Assembly: GCA_009599575.1 (NCBI GenBank) | Contig: VWND01000007.1 | Location: 1,373,501-1,437,500 of the forward strand | DNA length: 64,000 bases | Direction of reading: 5' to 3' | From: Blumeriella jaapii | Taxonomy: Eukaryota > Ascomycota > Leotiomycetes > Helotiales > Drepanopezizaceae | Part shown: positions 56,229 to 64,000 of the stretch, piece after piece | Layout: every line of letters begins with the position of its first letter | Position numbering within the stretch: position 1 is the first letter of the stretch | Made by a program: the position numbers and the translations under genes | Notes under the pieces: generated by a model | The model's database searches: none | The model's input: the letters and a program-made list of their open reading frames with translations, nothing else | What the model was told of the DNA's origin: nothing

Positions 56229-56965
56229 ATGGTGCGTTTGGTTTTGGTGGGTGATGGGAGCAAGTGTGGTAGTGTATGATATGGGCAGAGCACAGGTAGG
56301 GAGTGGCGAGGGTTCGGAGCAACGACTATCAGGATGAGACGCCTTTAAGGTAGAGAGTTATGATCGGTGAGCTGGACTGAAAATCCCAATCTGTGGAGTG
56401 CCAGACCGTCTTACTGGGGGAACACACATGTGAATTTCACCTGCCCCAATGACCAGCACGATTTTGACGCTTATCTTACCAATCCAAACAGTCGCTTTTG
56501 AAGTTTCAAGACCCGAGAAAGAGAAATCGCTCAATCTAGTACTCATCATAACAAACCACAAGAAACTTTCTTATACTTCAATGCTTCGTATCAAAACAGT
56601 CAAGTGGAGTCAAAGGTCTCCAACAAAAGCTACATAGGTAGACTACTACCTCAACCCCAACCATCCCATGGGGACCCCACGATATCAGTGTACATGTGTT
56701 TGTGCCACGGTACACACGATACCGAGTCGATAATTGGCTGAGAGAAGGTGCATGTACACGATGTACAGATGCGATGCTTCTCTTTCGAACAAAACCTGAT
56801 CAAGTATTTCGAGAGTTAGAGCTCCGTCTAGAACTGATCTGTGTGCCGTGTTTCTTTTCTTCCTCTGTGTTTCTATCGGTTTATCTTGAAGAGCTCGTCA
56901 CTTACACTTGCCGCCAATCGTATTGACTTTTGATTTCTCGAAGCAAAAGTCGCAACTCAGAAAAC
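56229..56965. other. Intergenic, upstream of the MFS gene
   Basis: 737 bp without a gene; short frames only. ATGTACACG-type repeats near 56692-56766. Confidence 0.4.
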
Positions 56966-59287
56966 ATGGCGGGCTGGTACACGGTGGGCCTGGCACTTTT
57001 CGCCGCCATCGGTACATTTCTATTCGTAAGTTTGCTTCGTCTCTCTCTCTTCTCCATATGCGAATAACTGACCTCGATACTATCTATCACTGACATTCAC
57101 ACCAGGGTTTCGATACTGGCATTGCGACCACCAGTGAGCTAGTTCCCGGTGTACCTCTATAAAAAGCTGCCCTTTTAAGTCCTTGCTAGCCATCGCCCAC
57201 GAGAGCTGGATAGATTATATGGGCCACCCCTCCAATGGCCTCACTGGCGCTGTACTCCCCTTTTCCCTTTCCCTTTCTCCATCTCATCTTCCCAATTGTG
57301 CCGCAGGATGGGGAAAAAAGGGTTGACTGTCATGACACCAGGTCGTAGCCGTCTACATCGCAGGCGAAGCCGTTGGCGCCCTAACCCAGACCTTCATCGG
57401 CGATCAGCTTGGTCGCATCCGCTTCATGCAGCTCATGTGTATCATCGTGACCATCGGCACGCTGATCCAGACCGCGAGCGTGAACTTCGGCATGTTTCTC
57501 GCTGGGCGCGTGCTAGCCGGATACGCTGTTGGGTGAGCGCTCTTTCGCAACTTGCAGAATTCGATCGGGAGAATGATGTAGGGAGAGTGAGAGGATCGAT
57601 GTTAACGATGTGGTCGTGAAGGGGTATGGTGGCCACGGTTCCCATTTACTTGAGTGAGATTTCGTCGCCTGCCCGTCGCGGCTTGATCGGTGGTATCTCA
57701 GGTGTAAGTCCAATGCCTAATACCTTCTTGAGCCTCTCTAGAACAAGTTTCACTGAAGAGGCAACACCCCTCTTCTGAGTCTCATCGTGAGAATTATCAA
57801 GCGAAGTGACGCTGACTTCCGCGGAGTGCGGCATCTCGTTCGGTACCATGATGTCCAACTGGGTAGGCTTCGCATGCTCCTACGCTCCATACGGAGCCAT
57901 GCAATGGCGTCTGCCTCTCGGTTTGCAGATCCCGTTTGGCATCATCATGTTTGCCGGTCTCGCCACGTTCATGCCGAGTTCGCCGCGCCAGCTGATTCGC
58001 GCTGGGAAGGCAGAGCAGGCGAGGATGGCGTTTGAGCGGATTCACCACAAGGGTGACGAGGTGGACGTGAGCAGCGAATTTATGCGTATGAAGGCGCAGA
58101 TTGAGTTCGAGATGGAGAGGGGTGTTATGAGTTATGGAGAGATCTGGAGGCTATTTCGGCATCGTGTGTTGGTGTGAGTTAGACCATGAGTGTGTTAATG
58201 TTATGGGGTGGGTAAGAAGGCACTGATACGGCTTAGATCGATTGCTGTACAGACCATGACAAGCTTGACAGGCGTGAATGTCATCCAGGTATGTTGGTTA
58301 TCACGGGCGAGTCCTGTCCTTCCAAAGCTAACAAGCAATGTCTAGTATTACCAGAGTGAGTCGGGTTTCTTCCAGATGTGTTTCAAAACTGATGCTTCCT
58401 CAGCAATCCTCTAAAAATCTTTGGGAATGAGCCCCAAGACCATCCTAGCTCTAGCCAGCGTCTATGGTACTGTGGCTTTTACCTCGAACGCCCTGACGAC
58501 CAGATTTCTCACCGATCAGTGGGGTCGCCGAAAGTCAGATCTTCGATCCTTGCTCCCGCGAACTGGAGGCCTGAGCTGACAAAAAGGCAGAATGATACTA
58601 TGCGGTCTGGCTGGCATCGTCGCAGTTGAGATATACGCAGCCGTCATGCAACGCCAATTTCAAAACACCGACAGCCAAGTCGGAAAGGGGTTCGCGATCC
58701 TCGGCATCTATCTCTTCGTCGTGGTGTACTGTAAGTCTTCTATTGGCAGACATGCTTCAACCACTCCGGACACAAGCTGAGGATTGCATAGATGGCATGC
58801 TCAACAGCACAACCTGGCTCTACGGCGCCGAGGTCCTTCCACTAGCATATAGGAGCAAAGTCATGGGTCTAGCCGCCGCATCGCACTTCATCGTGAACGT
58901 CGCCTGTACGCACCCTTCCCACACGCAAGGTAGACAGAATCTGCTGACGATATTTCAGTGACGGAGGCAGGACCTAGCGCCTTCGCTAATATCCATGAGA
59001 ACTACTACTACATCTTTGTAGCTTGCTCATTCCTTTTCCTTGTCGTCGCGTACTTCTTCTTTCCGTGAGTGTGATTTACGTCGTGGCACGTTTGGCGAAG
59101 GTAGCTGATGTGGAGGTGTAGGGAAACCAAGCAGAAGACGCTGGAGGAGATAGCTGCGGCGTTTGGGGACCGCTTAGTGCTAGCTGAGGGGCAAAATGCC
59201 GACCTTGGGGATGTCGATAAGATGCGGCAGATTGGAAGTGCGTCGAACATCGAGCATGTCAATTTGGCAAAGAAGAGCGGAGTCTGA
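56966..59287 (+). CDS. MFS sugar transporter with an in-frame stop codon (possible pseudogene)
   Basis: Major facilitator superfamily hexose/sugar-proton symporter. Thirteen exons: 56966-57025, 57106-57133, 57190-57251, 57342-57532, 57622-57703, 57827-58173, 58237-58288, 58346-58355, 58404-58533, 58591-58730, 58792-58905, 58959-59064, 59122-59287, nominally 495 aa. Family marks: GFDTGIAT at TM1, IGDQLGRIRFMQL, the SSPRQLIRAGKAEQA loop (PESPR variant), NVIQYYQTIL, RFLTDQWGRRK and the PETKQKTLEEI tail. Exon 8 is a 10-nt microexon. After LTGVNVIQYYQTIL the next codon is TAA (58412-58414) where the family has Tyr before KSLGM; the rest of the frame is intact. No alternative splice removes it. Translation as read stops about half way. 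Confidence 0.82.
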
Positions 59288-60055
59288 ATGAAAGTAAGGA
59301 GATGAGGGTAGGTCGAGTTCAATTGACCGTTTTTTGGACTGAGGTAACTGACGAGCATCTCACGAGCAGCTTTGGATGTACTAAATAGCTGTTCTCGTCT
59401 TGCCTTGGGAGTGGAATGCGGCACCTGCCTTAGCCGTTAAGGCATCGACAGGGCCATATGTGATAACACCCGAAAGTAACAACTTGGTAAAAGAGGAAAA
59501 CACAGTTAGGAAAGAGTTCGTGTCGATGAAGACAAATGTCAGCTATCTAAGGTAAGAGAAAGCGTCTTTGCCTCGAGCTCAGAATAAGCGAAATGCCAAG
59601 ATACATCTCGCTCGGTTATCTACAGTAAATAAGGGGCTTGAAGGTCTAGGTCGACTTTCCTCCGCGTACAACTCACATCCGTCACTTCATTCTGAGGAGG
59701 AGATTCTCAAGATCCTTTTCTCCTGTGATATCTGACGTTGTCTCGGATTTCCCAAACGGGCGAGCCGACCGACAGGGCGGGGTAGCATGCATTTCACGAG
59801 GAGTGGCGAAACTCACCCTCCTCCCCTCGAGCACTGGTTCGTGCGGCTGTAGTTGTGTGCGTGGCTCCTCATCGATGGCATGTTCTACGCGGAAGGTGGT
59901 GTGAGAGACGCTGAAGTGGATTTCCTGCTGCTTTCTAGCTGAGACGCAGTGACTGCTGTTGTTTTGGTTTTTCGGGAGGAACGAAACATCACATCACTTA
60001 CCTGCTTCCTGCTCTATCGTCCGGGTGGTATTCCAATCCAAAGAGAGAAAACTGG

Positions 60056-60094
<39 letters not shown>

Positions 60095-60190
60095 AGAATC
60101 GGCCTCAGAGGCAGCGTCGCAATGCCGGAGCACGTGGAGTATAACTTCCGGCAGACCTTTGACGCGAAGCTCGCCGGTCCCGAGGATACG
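59288..60190. other. Intergenic, promoter of the butanediol dehydrogenase-like gene
   Basis: About 900 bp without a gene. An (AG)15 run occupies 60061-60090. An in-frame upstream ATG at 60122 would extend the next protein by 23 residues. Confidence 0.5.
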
Positions 60191-61549
60191 ATGCGCGCGC
60201 TGCGTTTCTACGGCCAGAAAGATATCCGGCTGGAGCAGGTTCCGGTTCCGGTCTGTGGAAAGGGCCAGGTGAAGGTCAGACCTGCGTTCGTGGGCATCTG
60301 TGGCACTGGTTCGTCTTGCCCATCTCTCTCCTCTTAGACTTGTGAGCCAGTGGTGCTGATCGGGAGCAGATCTCCACGAGTACCTTGGAGGAGCGAGTCT
60401 GATGCCTTCTGCTCATCCTCATCCCATCACAGGCGAGAAGGTCCCGCTGACGATTGGGCATGAGGTAGACCACCATGCTCTCCCATCCGAGCGGCTGCTG
60501 AGTCTCGTCTCGTCTCCTACGCCCACGACTGCTCTCGAACTCTGTGTAGCTGGACGTTGGCTGACTTCACGGTTCCCAGTTCAGCGGGACAGTGGTCGAG
60601 GTTGGAGAAGGCGTGACAAGCCACTCGGTCGGTGATCGGGTGTGTGTGCAGCCCATCATCTTTGACGGCACGTGTGGTGCGTGTCTGGAGGGCTACATCA
60701 ACTGCTGTTATAGCAACGGCTTCATCGGGCTCAGCGGTATGCCTTCATGCCCTCGCCTCCCTCCCTCTCCATGTCGGACCTGCTCACACGGCCCGTAGGT
60801 TGCGGAGGCGGATGCTCAGACTTCATGGTCTGTCCCGCCACCAGCGCAATCCCTCTCCCAGACGCAGTCCCCCTGGAAATCGGCGCTCTCGTCGAGCCCC
60901 TCTCCGTCGCCTGGCACGCCGTCAAAGCGTCGCCCTTCAGAGCAGGCGACTCGGTGCTCATTATCGGCGGCGGACCCATCGGTCTCGCCGTCATCCAGGT
61001 GCTGCGCGCCAAAGGAGCCGGCAAGATCATCGTCTCGGAGGTGTCGCCCCGCCGCAAACAGTTCTCGACGGAGTTTGGCGCGGATCATGTGTTGGATCCG
61101 ACGCAGGTGGATGTTGTGACTGAGGTGCGGAAGTTGTGTGACGGTCAGGGCGTGCACGTAGCTTTCGACGCGGCGGGAGTCCAGAGCGGCTTGAAGGCTG
61201 CTATCGAGTCGTTGCGGGCTCACGGCACGCTGGTCAACATTGCGATTTGGGAGAAGCCGACGTCGATCTTCCCCAACGATTTGGTTTTCAAGGAGAGAAA
61301 GTACATGGGCGTTGCTACCTTTGTGGCGGGCGAGTTTGCGGAGGTCTTGGACGCTATCGTTACTGGTAGGTTGAGAAGCTTGTGGTGACGCGAGAGGATT
61401 GAGGTTTGTTGACTGACGCTGGCCTAGGTGCTATCAAGCCGGCGCGGATGATCACGAAGAAAGTCAAGCTGGCTGATACCGTGGTGGAGGGTTACAACAG
61501 CTTGATCAACGACAAAGATAACCACGTCAAGATACTGGTCGAGATATAA
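60191..61549 (+). CDS. Zinc-dependent alcohol dehydrogenase, (R,R)-butanediol dehydrogenase-like
   Basis: Medium-chain, zinc NAD(P) oxidoreductase. Five exons (60191-60308, 60370-60464, 60580-60736, 60799-61365, 61428-61549) give 352 aa. Visible family features: MRALRFYGQKDIRLE at the start, catalytic-zinc residues in GICGTDLHEY and GHEFSG, a Cys-rich lobe GTCGACLEGYINCC for the structural zinc, and the Rossmann loop GGGPIGL. The start at 60191 matches the family; an ATG at 60122 is the alternative and gives an unconserved extension. It may oxidise butanediol, acetoin or a polyol; the substrate cannot be told from sequence. Introns are 61, 115, 62 and 62 bp. Confidence 0.9.
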
Positions 61550-64000
61550 GTTATGTTGGGTTCCTACTTAGCACGTTAGTGGGAATGTATCAGCAGGCAG
61601 TTCGTTACTTACCTACCTACCTACATAGCGGATCGCAGGGATAGGGGCACAGTGTAAATTCATATAACGACTTTGACGCTGAAAGCCTCAACTGTGAAAT
61701 GATGATTGGCCAATGCATAAGGCAACTCGCGTTGACTGACGACCAGAGTGAATCCACCGATGCCTACCTACCTTGCATAAATCCAAAGCCCAACGCAACT
61801 CCCTCCCAGCCCCCAAAAAATCTTTTCCACTACTCATTACCCCTCCTGCACTCCCACTTCAACCATCCAGTAGGAGGGACCGGATAGCTCACTCGGTGGG
61901 CGAGTCTATCCCTGGCTTCTGGATGGTTAAACCTATTCAATTAGGTTTGATATCCAGAGATATATCCCGTTGTGTTATAGTACATACTCCGGGATTTGCT
62001 CTGGAGAAGTTTTGCCGTTTCATTCTTTTTTTTTTTTTTTTTTTTCCGTTGTGTGTGGAATTGGGGAGGGTTTGTTTACTTATTTCCTCTTTGGGGAATG
62101 GACGCGGGAGGGGCCTCACCGAGGTAGGAGCGGATGTTTTTCTTGTGGTTGATTTCATGTTTGATTAGGCGCGGACTGCCTGGGCTGCGGTTTTGCGGTG
62201 TTGGTTTTCCACGGCAAGCACGTATGTAAATAATTGAGTAAACAGAATACAAAATGTTGATGGAGACAATAATCCGATTTGTAGTTTTTGGCTGTTTACT
62301 AATGATGCGTTGTGATTGTATGCACTTCCGTAGAGAGAAGCACTGAAAGATATCCGTGTTGAAATAGCACATGTGACAAGAAAGCAAGTCCAAGGGAAGC
62401 ATGGTATGAGTTCTTTTGGTGCTTCGTCACTGGAGTGGAAAGTATTGATCGGTAGAATAGGATGACATATTTTCAATGATCGAACGGGAGAACTTCTGGT
62501 ATTACAGTTTGTGGATATATTCCTAAACCGCATTCAGAAGGTTGTCCTAACATCCCGTCCCTGTCCCTAATTCGGAAAACCAAATTGGTTTGATATTTTG
62601 AAAACCAGATTTACTTACGGTGTCGCGTTGATATTGTTGAGGTTCAAAGGACTCAGGCCTCCTCAAAGCAAACTCTCGCCCGTTCTAATTGGAAGTGTCT
62701 GTCTACCAATAATAAAGGGTAGGTATGGCCTTGTGAATATGCCTGAAAAAACCGACAAAGGCCGACAAGTGAAACTCTCTCGTGATCCAACAAAACATCC
62801 TCTCTTTGCCATTGTTTTTCCAACTCTTTCCCCGACCGATCATCGTCCATTTCTTTCCCCGTCTCGCTTTGCTTCCACGACAGATTCCGCTCTGTCATGG
62901 CTAGGCAAGCATCATCGTCATACGGAAACGGTAACCACGAGCCCCTCTGCCCGTTGATGAATGCTGCGGTCTGAAGCGCCGCTTTTTCGCGCGCTCGACA
63001 ATCCATCGGGCTGAAGATGGAGTGACCGTGTCAAACAAAGCCTTCCCGTTGAAATGTCGTCTTCAACGAATGTGTAATAGTGTGGCTGCTGCCCAAGCCA
63101 ACAAGCGCCTAAGTATTTGATTCCCCACCTACTGTAAAACGAACTTGATCGTGTCCGGGCTCGCCCAGCAGACACCGATGACTTTAAAATCTGGAAAGAT
63201 TTGTGCTCCTTTTCTTTTCTTCCGTTTTTGGCGCTCCGAGATATAAGCCAAGTTTGCGTTGGTCTCGTGTATGTACGATTACCGCGGGCGAGGACTGACT
63301 GGGCTGCTGTTGCTGTCGCTGTGTTTTTCTTCAATAGCAAACAAGTACCCAACCAAGTAAGTACTTCGCGCACTTATTCAAGTCCGAGCTACCTACCTAG
63401 GCCAGCATATACCGATCATTGTTTCAGGCAAGAGATCCCCTCAAACATCCAGGGCGGGCTATTTAGGAGCCGAGTGAGTGGTTAGCATGGCAGCTTCTTG
63501 CTACCTTGAGCCGGAATGGAAGTATGTCATTGAAAGACAGGCTGTGAGGGAACAATTCTCTGTTCTGTGAATACCCAAGCAGCATACTGACAGAGAAGGT
63601 GTTTGTCCCGAAGACTGTACATCCATGATTCCTTGCAACAAGCATGAAGTTAATTTAAGTCAAGTAATATATTTCTCTTGTTGATTCAGTGGTACGGTGC
63701 GTGAGACAAATCAGACGCAAACAGGCAAGTCAGACCTTGGATTCCAATAGTCTGCTCAGATCGGACCTTGCTTCCCCCTTCCTTGCTCCCCTTCCCTTCT
63801 TGGATAGGTCGATAGAGAGACAAATAGATAGGTATCTTCAGTAGGGAGGTAAACAAGCACACAAATAGCCTACATCATATGCCACAACCAGAAATGCCAC
63901 TCCTCCTCCTCCTCCAATACCGCACCGCTGGTCAACAAAGAGCATACCATGCACAGCCTCATCAAGTTCCCGAAGAAGGAAAGGAGAGAAAGAAGACAAG
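61550..64000. other. Intergenic to the window edge; no gene recognised
   Basis: 2.45 kb with only short unrelated frames. Contains the tRNA-like box pair and T20 run described separately, a CTAC run near 61610-61625, and pyrimidine-rich sequence near 63885-63920. The end may be leader or promoter of a gene beyond the window. Confidence 0.5.
61885..62045 (+). repeat. Possible tRNA-derived SINE or Pol III-like sequence
   Basis: TAGCTCACTCGG (61885-61896) matches an RNA polymerase III A box, and GGTTTGATATCC (61944-61955) resembles a B box. A 20-T run follows (62026-62045), which would stop Pol III. A complete tRNA cloverleaf does not fold from the bases around the boxes, so this is a degenerate tRNA-like head at best. 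Confidence 0.3.

Noticed and set aside
60122..60190. Earlier start for the butanediol dehydrogenase-like gene
   Set aside because: In frame, but the family start MRALRFYG is at 60191 and the extra 23 residues look unlike the family.
55364..61549. SDR, MFS transporter and dehydrogenase as a secondary-metabolite or catabolic cluster
   Set aside because: Same strand and adjacent, but no regulator, core synthase or shared promoter feature; adjacency alone is not enough.

Overview
The window is nuclear DNA of a filamentous ascomycete (Pezizomycotina). The evidence is the gene content, the short GT-AG introns (mostly 45-100 bp), and the presence of a Masc1/RID-type cytosine methyltransferase, a Chs5 exomer subunit, an ARG5,6 polyprotein and a WASP homologue. 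I cannot fix the class or genus from sequence alone. Genes lie on both strands without operons. I rebuilt 26 protein-coding genes by hand, matching exons to family consensus and checking reading phase across each splice junction.

Layout. 0.4-14 kb: SNC1 (synaptobrevin), a 593-bp AT-rich TA-flanked MITE, ARG5,6 (arginine pathway), an SDR oxidoreductase, a type I glutamine-synthetase-like enzyme and a secreted ferritin-like protein. 14.8-21 kb, all on the minus strand: a membrane-anchored aldehyde dehydrogenase (Msc7-like), then ATP7, EGD2 (NAC alpha) and RPL14, a compact housekeeping block. 22-29 kb: a RID-like DNA methyltransferase with an apparent frameshift, then ADE4. 29-37 kb: an 834-bp LTR-retrotransposon relic with a perfect 5-bp target duplication, an HhH-GPD DNA glycosylase, and the divergent pair SRP101 / YIF1 (YIF1 carries an apparent 1-nt deletion). 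37-45 kb: a 50-bp tandem repeat, MRS2, a 64-aa hydrophobic protein and two F-box/2EXR-like genes. 45-55 kb: RAD1/XPF, an 80-aa protein, LAS17/WASP, TIF11 (eIF1A), an unknown 179-aa protein and CHS5. 55-62 kb: an SDR, a 13-exon MFS sugar transporter interrupted by an in-frame stop, and a zinc alcohol/butanediol dehydrogenase. 62-64 kb: no gene recognised, only a tRNA-like A/B-box sequence followed by a T20 run.

Most genes are housekeeping: secretion (SNC1, YIF1, SRP101, CHS5), translation (RPL14, EGD2, TIF11), mitochondria (ATP7, MRS2, ARG5,6), DNA repair or modification (RAD1, HhH-GPD, RID), actin (LAS17) and purine synthesis (ADE4). The last three genes look like accessory carbon metabolism.

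I did not find a coherent undescribed multi-gene system. The most rewarding observations are the two small non-autonomous mobile elements with clean boundaries, three lesions in otherwise conserved genes (RID, YIF1 and the MFS transporter) that are either real inactivations or assembly errors, and a dispersed family of GTAC-rich intergenic palindromes.
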